NCBI GenBank assembly: GCA_021813745.1
Contig: JAKAJO010000121.1
Span: 1 to 50,300, forward strand
DNA from: Acidobacteriota bacterium
GTDB lineage: Bacteria; Acidobacteriota; Terriglobia; Terriglobales; Acidobacteriaceae
Length of the DNA stretch: 50,300 bases
Direction: 5' to 3'
Position 1 is the stretch's first letter, and each line of letters opens with the position of its first letter. The notes beneath the pieces are model-generated. The model ran no database searches, had not been told where the DNA came from, and was given only the letters and a program-made list of their open reading frames with translations. The position numbers were made by a program, and so were the translations under genes. This document shows positions 33,730-42,083 of the stretch, one piece after another.

Positions 33730-35166
33730 ATGAGGTGCATGAATATTCCAAGGACAACTCCACCGCTCCGTCCACCGCGGCTTGTCGCAGTGGCCGGTCT
33801 GTTTCTTGCGCTGAGTGCGGTGCCTGGAACTGTGGCCGCTTCCCAGACGCCCGGTGCTGCACCGTCGGCAGGCGATGCCACACAGCCTGCGCTGACTTTG
33901 CGTGATGCGATTCGACAGGCTCTTGGTCAGAGTCCGGATGCCGCAGCAGCCAGGGCGGGCGTTCAGGAAGCCAAGGCCGGCGCTTCTCTGGCGCGTACGA
34001 TGTTTCTGCCGCAACTCAGTTTTACGGAGGACATTGCGCGGGGCGACGATCCGGTATATGTCTTCGGCTCGCGGCTTCGGCAGCAGCAGTTCACTCAGGC
34101 GAACTTTGCGCTGAACCAGCTGAATAAGCCGCAGCCGCTGGGCAACTTCGCGACGCGCTTCAGCGGCCAGTGGCTTGCGTTTGACTCCTTCAAGACGCAG
34201 CGGACGATTCGCAGTGCCGACCAGATGCGCCAATCTGCGGACTCAGCCCAGCAGGCTGTCAACCAGAAGATTGTTCTTGACGTAGTGCAGGCCTATCAGT
34301 CCGTGCTCTACGCGGAGCGCCAGGTGCAGGTGGCACAGCACGAGCAGGACACCGCTGCGGCGCTGCTAAGCTCAGTGAACGACCGCGTTAAGGCTGGCCT
34401 CGCCGTGGAGTCTGATCGCATGTCGGCGGAGGTTAACGTCGCCGCGCGCAAGCAGGAGTTGATTGCCGCGCAGGGCGGGCTGGAACTGGCGTGGGCGCAG
34501 CTTCGCGTGGCGATGGGCGCGCCGAATCTGCAGAGCACGCCGCTCGAGCCGATTCAGCCGCACCAGTTTCCACAGAACGCTCTGGAATCCGAAATCCAGA
34601 CCGCACTCAAGACACGGCCCGACCTTGCCTCTCTTGCGCATGCGCAGTCGGCACAGTCGGCTGCGTTGGGCGCGGCCAAGTCTGACTTTGGTCCGCGCAT
34701 TGGAGCCTACGGGAACTGGGAGCAGGACCGGCCCACCTTTGCCGGTTCGGGTGGCAACAACTGGGTGGCGGGCGTGCAGCTGACCGTGGACATTCTGCCG
34801 TTCGCCAAACATGCGCAACTGGCGCAGCAGGCCGCGGCCAAGGCTCGCGTTGACGCCGAGATGAATTCTTCGCAGCAGCAGATGCGGCTGCAGGTGAGCC
34901 AGGCCCACATCGCACGCCAAACTGCCGCGCTCTCGCTCGACACCGCGCGCGCCGCCATGGATCAGGCCGCCGAGAGCCTGCGCATCCTGCGTAACCGCTA
35001 TAACGCAGGTCTCGCCACCATCACCGATCTGCTGGCCGCCGAAGATGCCGAGCGGCAGGCGCAGACCAATTACTGGCATGCGGTCTACGGAAACGCGGAG
35101 GCCTATGCCCAACTGCTTTTCGCGACAGGGACTCTTACTCCCGATGCGGCGGAGGACTTGCAATGA
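33730..35166 (+). CDS. TolC-family outer-membrane efflux protein (478 aa)
   Basis: Trimeric outer-membrane channel of a tripartite efflux pump. A signal region lies at residues 15-37 (LVAVAGLFLALSAVPGTVAA). The two OEP domains show the usual duplicated helices: LRDAIRQALGQSPDAAAARA, AGVQEAKAGASLARTMFLPQ, and in the second half SLRILRNRYNAGLATITDLLAAEDAE. GGAGGT eight bases upstream fixes the ATG at 33730. The stop overlaps the next start by four bases (ATGA), so it is the first gene of an operon with adaptor and RND pump. Confidence 0.9.
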   Translation: MRCMNIPRTTPPLRPPRLVAVAGLFLALSAVPGTVAASQTPGAAPSAGDATQPALTLRDAIRQALGQSPDAAAARAGVQEAKAGASLARTMFLPQLSFTEDIARGDDPVYVFGSRLRQQQFTQANFALNQLNKPQPLGNFATRFSGQWLAFDSFKTQRTIRSADQMRQSADSAQQAVNQKIVLDVVQAYQSVLYAERQVQVAQHEQDTAAALLSSVNDRVKAGLAVESDRMSAEVNVAARKQELIAAQGGLELAWAQLRVAMGAPNLQSTPLEPIQPHQFPQNALESEIQTALKTRPDLASLAHAQSAQSAALGAAKSDFGPRIGAYGNWEQDRPTFAGSGGNNWVAGVQLTVDILPFAKHAQLAQQAAAKARVDAEMNSSQQQMRLQVSQAHIARQTAALSLDTARAAMDQAAESLRILRNRYNAGLATITDLLAAEDAERQAQTNYWHAVYGNAEAYAQLLFATGTLTPDAAEDLQ

Positions 35167-36275
35167 AGCTTCTCGTATCCAGTTGTGTGCTTGCCGCCAT
35201 GTCGGCGCTTTTCGCGGGGTGTAACTCCGGCCAGCCAGCCTCGTCGGCTACTCCTGAGAGCATGCAGGCGCGGGTTGTGCAAAGCAGTCAGCAGTTGGCC
35301 CCAGTGAGCATACGCAGCACCGGAACCATCCACGCGCATGAATCTGCGGTCCTCTCCGCGCAGGTGATGGGCCACGTGCAGCAAGTTCTTGTGCATGAAG
35401 GCGACATCGTCAAGGCGGGCCAGACGCTCGCAATTCTCGATGACGCTTCCATGCGGGCTTCGGTGGCGCAGGCAGAGGCCGCCGTGAAGGCCGCAGAAAA
35501 CCAGCAGGCCGCCGCACAAACGCAGGCCGACCTGGCCAAGAGTACGCTTGGGCGCTACGCGCAGCTGCAGGCACAAAAGAGCGTGAGTCCGCAGGAGATG
35601 GATGAGGTGACACGGCGTGCGCAGGCCGCATCCGCGCAGGTGCAGGCTCTGCACGCGCAGGCACAGGCTGCGCAGGCGCAGGAAGACAGCGCCCGAACCA
35701 TGTTGAGCTACACGCGCATTCGCGCGCCGTTTTCAGGTGTGGTGACGGCGCGCATGGTGGACCCGGGCGCGTTGGCGTCGCCCGGCGTTCCGCTGCTGCA
35801 GGTGGACAGCGCGGGGCCGCTGGAACTGCAGACCACGGTGGATGAGTCCGTTATTGCCAATGTCCGCAAGGGGATGACGCTGCCAGTTTCCGTGGACGCA
35901 GCGCCGGGCGCTTCGATCAACGGCACGGTGACGGAGATTGTGCCTGCCGCCGACCCGGCCAGCCACAGCTTCCTCGTCAAGATTACCCTCCCCCACGCGC
36001 CCCAGATTCGCGCCGGCATGTATGCCACCGCTGCGATTCCCACCGGCTCGCACCAGGCCATCCTTGTTCCGCGCTCCGCGATATTGCTACGCGGCTCGCT
36101 GAACTGCGCCTACGTCGTGGATGCGAGCGGTGTCGCACAGCTTCGCTACGTCACGCTGGGTCCGGTGCATGACGCGATGGTGGAAGTCCTCTCAGGCATT
36201 TCTGCGGGCGAAAAGCTCGTCGATGATCCGGGTGACCGCGACTTCGCCGGCAAGCGCATCGAGGTCCAGCCATGA
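35163..36275 (+). CDS. RND efflux periplasmic adaptor, lipoprotein (370 aa)
   Basis: Membrane-fusion protein that joins the pump to TolC. The lipobox LFAGC (residues 16-20) marks a lipid-anchored N-terminus. The HlyD_D23/biotin-lipoyl region is QVMGHVQQVLVHEGDIVKAGQTLAIL; an alanine/glutamine-rich coiled-coil hairpin follows (residues about 95-185), then YTRIRAPFSGVVTARMVDPG and a beta-barrel domain. Overlaps of four bases on both sides show translational coupling with the tolC-like and RND genes. Confidence 0.92.
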   Translation: MKLLVSSCVLAAMSALFAGCNSGQPASSATPESMQARVVQSSQQLAPVSIRSTGTIHAHESAVLSAQVMGHVQQVLVHEGDIVKAGQTLAILDDASMRASVAQAEAAVKAAENQQAAAQTQADLAKSTLGRYAQLQAQKSVSPQEMDEVTRRAQAASAQVQALHAQAQAAQAQEDSARTMLSYTRIRAPFSGVVTARMVDPGALASPGVPLLQVDSAGPLELQTTVDESVIANVRKGMTLPVSVDAAPGASINGTVTEIVPAADPASHSFLVKITLPHAPQIRAGMYATAAIPTGSHQAILVPRSAILLRGSLNCAYVVDASGVAQLRYVTLGPVHDAMVEVLSGISAGEKLVDDPGDRDFAGKRIEVQP

Positions 36276-39200
36276 ACCAGAATGCTCCTCACACGGGCCT
36301 CGGCCTCGCCGGGCACATTGCGCGTGTATTCCTGAACTCCAAGATCACGCCGCTCTTCATCGCAGCATCGCTGATCGTCGGTGTCTTCGCTGTGGCGATC
36401 ATTCCGCGCGAGGAAGACCCGCAGATTCTGGTGCCGATGCTTGACATTACCACCGCCATGCCGGGTGCTTCGCCGGCTGAGGTGGAGCAGCGCGTCACGA
36501 TTCCCATCGAGAGGCTTGTCCACCAGATCTCCGGCGTTGAGTACGTCTACTCCACGTCGAGCCCTGGCCAGAGTCTCGTCATTGTCCGCTTCCTGGTCGG
36601 CACGCCGCAGGAAGAAGCGCTGATCCGCGTTTACAGCAAGCTCTACTCCAACTTTGACCGCATGCCGCCAGGGGTGAGCCAGCCTATTATCAAGGCCCGA
36701 TCCATTGACGACGTGCCGATCCTCGCGCTCACGTTGTGGGGTCCGCACTATAACGGCTACCAGCTCCGCGCCATTGCGGACGAGGTGCAGCACACCATCC
36801 AGCAGGTCCCTGACGTTTCTGAGACCTCAGTGATCGGCGGATTGCCGCGCTCCATGCGGGTCATCCTGAGCACAGCCAAGCTCAACGCCTACGGCCTATC
36901 GCCGCTGGCCATTGTTGGCCATCTGCAGGCAGCCAACGCCAGCTTGCAAGCCGGCAGCTTCTCAGAAAACAACCAGGAGATCCGCGTCGACGCCGGGAAT
37001 TTATTTACCAGCACCAAGGACCTTCAGTCCGTCGTGGTTGCTGACTATCACGGCCGTCCTGTCTACCTCAGCGATGTCGCGGACAAGATCATTGATGGTC
37101 CCGCGGAGCCATCGAGCTATGTGATGTTCGGCACCACAGAGACAAGTGCGCTAGCTCACCAGGGGCCCAGCCAGTACCCGGCCGTCACCATCACCGTGGC
37201 GAAGCGGAAGGGCACCAACGCCACGATCATTGCCAATACTGTCCTTGCCCGAGTGCATGAGATGCAGGGCGTGAAGGTGCCTAATGATGTCACCATCACC
37301 ACCACGCGCAACTATGGCGACACAGCAAAGGCGAAGTCCGACGAGCTGCTCGAGCACCTGCTGCTGGCCACGCTTTCTGTGACATTCCTTATCGCGCTCT
37401 TTCTTGGCTGGCGCGAGTCCGGCGTGGTCCTGCTGGCGATTCCGGTGACACTTGCACTCACCATGTCGGTTTTCTACTTTCTGGGCTACACCATCAACCG
37501 CGTCACGCTCTTCGCGCTGATCTTCTCCATTGGCATTCTGGTCGATGATGCCATCGTCGTTGTTGAAAACATCGTGCGTCACTTCCGCCTGCCGGAGAAT
37601 CAGCACCGTTCGTGCAGTGATGTCACAGTCGAGGCTGTTGCGGAGGTCGGCAACCCGACGATTCTTGCCACCTTCACGGTGATTGCTGCTGTGCTGCCGA
37701 TGGCATTTGTTCGCGGGCTGATGGGGCCCTATATGCGTCCCATTCCCGTTGGCTCATCGGCCGCCATGATGTTCTCGCTCATGGTAGCCTTCGTTGTCTC
37801 GCCGTGGGCCGCCATGCGACTGCTTGGCAAGCACTTCGGCAGCGCAAAGATCCTGGAGCCCGAACACGAAAACTGGCGCACGCGTCTTTATCGCCGCGTG
37901 ATGACACCGCTTATCCAGTCCTCGCGCAATCGCCTGTTCTTCTTTGGCGCTGTTGTGGTCCTGTTGCTACTCTCCGTGGCGCTTGTGCCGCTCAAGCTGG
38001 TCCGCGTCAAGATGCTGCCCTTCGATAACAAGAGCGAGTTGCAGGTTGTCATCAACATGCCCGACGGCACGCCGCTGGAACAGACCGCGCGCGTAGCCCA
38101 GGCTCTTGGGGATGAGCTTGCACGCCAGCCGGACGTGGCCAACTATCAAACTTATGCTGGCACCTCGGGCCCGTACAACTTCAACGGGCTGGTGCGGCAC
38201 TACTACATGCGCCGCGGCAGCAACCAGGCGGACATCCAGGTGAACCTGCTACCCGCCAAGGAGCGGCGCGACCAGAGCCACACCATTGCCAAGCGGCTGC
38301 GCCCATTGCTCATTGCCATCGGCGACAAGTATGGCGCGCGCATCCAAGTGAGCGAAGTACCGCCCGGCCCGCCGGTGATTCAGACCCTTGTGGCCGAAGT
38401 GTACGGTCCTGATCTGGACGGCCAGATCAACGTCGCGAGCAAGATCAAGGCCATCTTCAAGAGCACGCCGGGCGTTGTGGATACCGACTGGTACGTTGAG
38501 GATCCCGAACCGCGCCTGGTTATCCACGTGGATGAGGTGAAGGCCGCGCAGCACGGCATTGCCGTGGCCGATGTGGCGCGATCTCTTGCGCTAGCCACCT
38601 CTGGCATGGATGTTGGACTGCTGCACGACTCGAATGCCCGCGAGCCCATTCCGACGACGATTGAGTTCGATCGGCCCGACCGTTCCTCCGAGCAGGCGCT
38701 GGAGAACATCCACCTGCCCGGCGCGGATGGCTCCATGGTGTCACTGCGCGAGCTTGTCGACATCAGCCATGAGACGATTCAGCGCAGCATCTATCACAAG
38801 AACCTGAAGCGCGTCGTTTATGTCACCGGAGATGTCGCCGGCGCGGAGGAAAGCCCTGTTTACGCCATCCTCAAGATGAACAAGCAGCTGGACCACCTGA
38901 CGCTGCCGGCGGGCTACACTCTTGCGCGTTACAACTCTGTGATGCCCGACTCTACCGCGCACTACTCGATGAAGTGGGATGGCGAATGGCAGATCACGAT
39001 TGAGGTTTTCCGCGATCTGGGTCTCGCGTTCGGTACGGTACTCATTCTGATCTACGTTCTCGTTGTGGGATGGTTCCGGTCGTTCATTGTGCCACTCATC
39101 ATCATGGCGCCCATTCCACTCACTTTGGTGGGCATCCTTCCCGCGCATGCGCTGATGGGAGCGTTTTTCACGGCCACCTCGATGATCGGCTTCATCGCCG

Positions 39201-39553
39201 GCGCGGGCATCATTGTGCGCAACTCCATCATCCTTGTCGACTTCATCGAGCTGCGCCGCCGCCAGGGTGCGCCGCTGGCTGAGGCCGTGATTGATGCCGG
39301 AGCAATCCGCTTCCGGCCCATGCTGCTGACCGCCGCCGCGGTGGTCGTTGGCGCCAGCGTCATCCTCACCGACCCCATCTTCCAGGGGCTCGCGGTTTCG
39401 CTCATGGCAGGGGCGATAGCGTCCACGTTCCTTTCGTGGCCAACCATCCCGATCCTCTACTATCTGGTGCACGTGAATCGTCAGGAGCCCATTTCCTGCG
39501 AGCCGGATGCCACTTCTTCCACCTCTTCCTCGAATCAAGGAGCAAAGCAATGA
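36272..39553 (+). CDS. RND-family efflux pump inner-membrane protein (AcrB/CusA superfamily, 1093 aa)
   Basis: Proton-driven export pump. Twelve helices with two large periplasmic loops; REEDPQI, ASPAEVEQRVTIPIERLV and FSIGILVDDAIVVVENIVRH are typical. The adjacent acidic pair in the fourth helix (DD near residue 424) is the proton relay. The sequence has the divergent PRRED-like start of the 'IPREEDPQILVPML' subgroup, often next to DUF2892 proteins, rather than classical AcrB or CusA; no methionine-rich metal funnel is obvious, so the substrate is open. It overlaps the adaptor by four bases and the DUF2892 gene by four bases. Confidence 0.92.
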   Translation: MNQNAPHTGLGLAGHIARVFLNSKITPLFIAASLIVGVFAVAIIPREEDPQILVPMLDITTAMPGASPAEVEQRVTIPIERLVHQISGVEYVYSTSSPGQSLVIVRFLVGTPQEEALIRVYSKLYSNFDRMPPGVSQPIIKARSIDDVPILALTLWGPHYNGYQLRAIADEVQHTIQQVPDVSETSVIGGLPRSMRVILSTAKLNAYGLSPLAIVGHLQAANASLQAGSFSENNQEIRVDAGNLFTSTKDLQSVVVADYHGRPVYLSDVADKIIDGPAEPSSYVMFGTTETSALAHQGPSQYPAVTITVAKRKGTNATIIANTVLARVHEMQGVKVPNDVTITTTRNYGDTAKAKSDELLEHLLLATLSVTFLIALFLGWRESGVVLLAIPVTLALTMSVFYFLGYTINRVTLFALIFSIGILVDDAIVVVENIVRHFRLPENQHRSCSDVTVEAVAEVGNPTILATFTVIAAVLPMAFVRGLMGPYMRPIPVGSSAAMMFSLMVAFVVSPWAAMRLLGKHFGSAKILEPEHENWRTRLYRRVMTPLIQSSRNRLFFFGAVVVLLLLSVALVPLKLVRVKMLPFDNKSELQVVINMPDGTPLEQTARVAQALGDELARQPDVANYQTYAGTSGPYNFNGLVRHYYMRRGSNQADIQVNLLPAKERRDQSHTIAKRLRPLLIAIGDKYGARIQVSEVPPGPPVIQTLVAEVYGPDLDGQINVASKIKAIFKSTPGVVDTDWYVEDPEPRLVIHVDEVKAAQHGIAVADVARSLALATSGMDVGLLHDSNAREPIPTTIEFDRPDRSSEQALENIHLPGADGSMVSLRELVDISHETIQRSIYHKNLKRVVYVTGDVAGAEESPVYAILKMNKQLDHLTLPAGYTLARYNSVMPDSTAHYSMKWDGEWQITIEVFRDLGLAFGTVLILIYVLVVGWFRSFIVPLIIMAPIPLTLVGILPAHALMGAFFTATSMIGFIAGAGIIVRNSIILVDFIELRRRQGAPLAEAVIDAGAIRFRPMLLTAAAVVVGASVILTDPIFQGLAVSLMAGAIASTFLSWPTIPILYYLVHVNRQEPISCEPDATSSTSSSNQGAKQ

Positions 39554-39756
39554 CCGTTGAACGCGCCCTTCGCCTGACGGCGGGAGTCGTCATCCTTATC
39601 TCGCTGGCGCTTGCCGTCTACGTTTCTCACTACTGGCTCTGGCTCACCGCCTTTGTCGGGCTGAATCTTTTCCAGTCGGCGCTGACCAACTGGTGCCCGG
39701 CCATGACCATCTTTCGTGCCATGGGTCTCAAAGACGCCTCCTGCGGAGCAAAATAG
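39550..39756 (+). CDS. DUF2892 (YgaP transmembrane-domain-like) protein (68 aa)
   Basis: Small inner-membrane protein with two helices (GVVILISLALAVYVSHYWLW and FVGLNLFQSALTNW), ending in NWCPAM, which resembles the DUF2892/YgaP C-terminal membrane part without the rhodanese domain. Such proteins often accompany sulfur-transfer or efflux genes. AAGGAG precedes the ATG, which overlaps the RND stop; the frame upstream to 39436 is shadow. Confidence 0.8.
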   Translation: MTVERALRLTAGVVILISLALAVYVSHYWLWLTAFVGLNLFQSALTNWCPAMTIFRAMGLKDASCGAK

Positions 39757-39759
39757 CGT

Positions 39760-40344
39760 ATGCATGAACGTCGTTTCCATCACTCGCAGGCTCATCGACT
39801 GGACGCACCGGAGCGGCTGACGTGGCTGCCGCCGGACGAGGTTGTGCAAGCCCTCGAAGTGCGCGCCGGGGAGGCGATTGCCGATGTGGGCGCGGGGACG
39901 GGCTACTTTGCCCTTCCGCTCTCCAAAGCCGTTGGTGCCGGGGGGGTTGTGTTTGCGGTGGACGCGCAACGGGAGATGCTGGAACTGCTTCGCGGCAAGC
40001 TTGCAGAAGCTGGCGAAAACAATATCCGGCTGATCCATGCCGAGGCGGATGCTACCGGGCTTCCGGAGTCCACATGCGATCTTGTCTTCCTGGCCAATAT
40101 CTGGCATGAGTTTGAGAACCGCGCGCTGGTGCTGGAGGAGGCACATCGCATCCTGAAGCCGGACGGCCGCATTGCAATTCTGGATTGGCGCCCTGATGTG
40201 GAACGGGAAGCCGGGCCACCGCTGGAGCACCGGATCAGCGCCGAGTGTGCGGAGGAAGAGCTGGCCGAAGCAGGATTCAAGGATGTGAACCGGAACAACA
40301 CGGGCCGTTATTCCTGGCTGGTCCAGGGAAAGAAGCTGCCATGA
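39760..40344 (+). CDS. Class I SAM-dependent methyltransferase (194 aa)
   Basis: Rossmann-fold methyltransferase of the Methyltransf_11/25 type. Motif I is ADVGAGTGYFALP (41-53), acidic VDAQREML follows strand 2, and NIWHEFENRALVLEEAHRILKPDGRIAILDW is the late core. The N-terminal HHSQAHRLDAPERLTWLPP is typical of a group that travels with RND pumps and DUF2892 proteins. The substrate is unknown: a small toxic thiol, metalloid or organic compound would fit the context (inference). It starts three bases after the DUF2892 stop and shares ATGA with the following gene. Confidence 0.88.
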   Translation: MHERRFHHSQAHRLDAPERLTWLPPDEVVQALEVRAGEAIADVGAGTGYFALPLSKAVGAGGVVFAVDAQREMLELLRGKLAEAGENNIRLIHAEADATGLPESTCDLVFLANIWHEFENRALVLEEAHRILKPDGRIAILDWRPDVEREAGPPLEHRISAECAEEELAEAGFKDVNRNNTGRYSWLVQGKKLP

Positions 40345-40622
40345 CATCGGGGGAGCACGCGGCAAGCCGACAGACGCCGGGACCGCGGCGGAGCGAACCC
40401 CTTCAGGACGAGGTCTACCGCCAGATGTTTCGTCTTGAGTCAGGACGCCCGGGCGCGGCGCTGGAGCTGGCGGTGGTGCTGTTGCGGGCATGGATGGCCG
40501 CCGACACTCTGCCGCGGGGCGGCGAGCAGGATCTTTGGCTGCACAAGATCAGTCCGATCTGCCTGGAGATGATCGAGTCCAGCCTGGGTGGAGGCTCATC
40601 GCCGCATACGTGTTCCCGCTAG
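40341..40622 (+). CDS. Small unknown protein coupled to the methyltransferase (93 aa)
   Basis: Begins inside the methyltransferase stop (ATGA). Mostly helical with an alanine/leucine-rich core, GAALELAVVLLRAWMAADTLP, and a basic start. No domain recognised. The overlap and position favour a real, translationally coupled gene, perhaps a partner of the methyltransferase. The sigma gene starts 38 bases on, with a TATACT (40632-40637) between them. Confidence 0.5.
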   Translation: MTSGEHAASRQTPGPRRSEPLQDEVYRQMFRLESGRPGAALELAVVLLRAWMAADTLPRGGEQDLWLHKISPICLEMIESSLGGGSSPHTCSR

Positions 40623-40660
40623 CCGCGCCGCTATACTGGAAGAGGTCCACTTCCACAGCG

Positions 40661-41560
40661 ATGCGTCCCGAACTCATCCAAGCCGCGGAGCTTTTGCAGC
40701 AGAACACGCCCGAGGCTGTGGAGGAAGCGATTGCGCTGCTGCAGAGCACGGTTTACTCCTTCAGTATGAAGGTTTGCGGGCACCCTGAGGATGCGGAGGA
40801 CACCACGCAGGAGGTGCTATACCGGTCGCTGGGGCACCTGGCAAAGATACAGGATCCGCAGGCTCTGGCGGTGTGGCTTTATACGGTGACGCGCAACCGC
40901 TGCTGGCGGATGCGGCGGAAGCCTTCACAATCACCATCGCGGACCCTTTCGCTCGATGAACTGATGCCAGATGATGCGGAGCTGGGGCGTCTTCTGCAGG
41001 ACGCGGCAGAGAGCCCTGAAGGCGCCCTGCTTCACGCTGAACAGCATCAGCTGCTGCATCAGGCGGTGTTGCAGATTCCGCCTGCGCTGCGCATGGTGCT
41101 CGTGTTGCATGACATGGAAGACCTGACCACCGAGCAGGTTGCGCAGATTCTGGATCTGCAGGTGGGTACCGTGCGGGTACGACTGCATCGCGCGCGACTA
41201 GCGGTTCGCAAGGCCATGAGCCGGATCTTGAATGGCACGCCCGCTGAGACGAACCCAGCGGCGACAGGAAAGGCGGCGGAAGGCCGGCCTTCGGCCTGCC
41301 GTGAGCTTTTTGCCAATCTTTCTGAGTATCTGGATGGGCGGGTGGAGCCGCGCACCTGCGACGAGATGCGCGGCCATATTGAACGATGTCCGTCTTGTGT
41401 GGTTTTTCTGCGCGACCTGCGCGCGGCGATCGACCGCTGCCGCTCTCTGGAGGTTCCTTGTGATCCGGCAATCGCCCAGCGTCTGCGCTCGATCCTGACC
41501 CGCGAGTACCTGCGCATGCTGGGACTTTCGCTGACAGAACATTCTTCTGCCCCAATGTAA
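40661..41560 (+). CDS. ECF sigma factor fused to a zinc-finger anti-sigma domain (299 aa)
   Basis: Extracytoplasmic-function sigma factor carrying its own regulator. Region 2 is at residues 30-87 (DAEDTTQEVLYRSL, WLYTVTRNRCWRMRR), region 4 at 136-188 (PPALRMVLVL, TTEQVAQILDLQVGTVRVRLHRAR). After a 25-residue linker, residues 212-262 form a zf-HC2 domain: SACRELFANLSEYLDG, then H239, C243 and C246 in the HX3CX2C signature, with C213 and C233 as further candidates. In most systems this domain is a separate protein that releases the sigma factor on redox or zinc signals. It sits behind the efflux operon with its own TATACT at 40632, and a peroxide-type OsmC gene follows. The start ATG at 40661 has only a distant AGAGGT. 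Confidence 0.85.
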   Translation: MRPELIQAAELLQQNTPEAVEEAIALLQSTVYSFSMKVCGHPEDAEDTTQEVLYRSLGHLAKIQDPQALAVWLYTVTRNRCWRMRRKPSQSPSRTLSLDELMPDDAELGRLLQDAAESPEGALLHAEQHQLLHQAVLQIPPALRMVLVLHDMEDLTTEQVAQILDLQVGTVRVRLHRARLAVRKAMSRILNGTPAETNPAATGKAAEGRPSACRELFANLSEYLDGRVEPRTCDEMRGHIERCPSCVVFLRDLRAAIDRCRSLEVPCDPAIAQRLRSILTREYLRMLGLSLTEHSSAPM

Positions 41561-41615
41561 CGTTTGGCTGGCCGGTGGTCTTTTATCCAGTGAAAGCTGA
41601 GGTCTTCATACTCTT

Positions 41616-42026
41616 ATGGAAATCAAGGTTACCCATCTCGATCAGGTCAAGTTTGCAGTGCAGACGCGCAACCACCAGGTCATCTGCGACCAGCCAGTGG
41701 AGAATGGCGGAGAGGACGCTGGCATGACCCCGCCGGAGCTCTTGCTGGCTTCGCTTGGCACCTGTGCGGCATTCTATGCCGTGCAGTATCTGAAGACGCG
41801 CAAGCTGGGTGGTGACGGCGTGGAAGTGTCGGTTACGGCGGAAAAGGTGAAACCGCCAGCGCGCCTGACCAACTTCGTGATCAAGGTGAGCGCATCGGTG
41901 CATCTGAGTCCGGAACACGTTGAGGGGCTCAATCGCGCGGTGCATGCGTGTCTGGTGCACAACACGCTGCTGCACACACCCCAGATTGCAATCGAGCTGG
42001 ATGTGCCTGAGCCCGTGGCGAATTGA
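41616..42026 (+). CDS. OsmC/Ohr family protein (136 aa)
   Basis: Small peroxidase-fold protein that reduces organic hydroperoxides or transfers sulfur. The pattern GGEDAGMTPPELLLASLGTCAAFYA is the OsmC core with C50; the second conserved cysteine is C112 in VHACLVHNTLL. Both cysteines of the family are present, so the thiol-peroxidase chemistry is possible. Length is normal. It lies 55 bases after the fused sigma gene, and the LysR gene follows; redox control would be consistent with a zinc-finger sensor next door. Confidence 0.85.
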   Translation: MEIKVTHLDQVKFAVQTRNHQVICDQPVENGGEDAGMTPPELLLASLGTCAAFYAVQYLKTRKLGGDGVEVSVTAEKVKPPARLTNFVIKVSASVHLSPEHVEGLNRAVHACLVHNTLLHTPQIAIELDVPEPVAN

Positions 42027-42083
42027 GTTCGAGTTGCTTCCGTGAGGCCGGTGAAGGCGCCTTGCGATGGTCTAATAGGTGCC

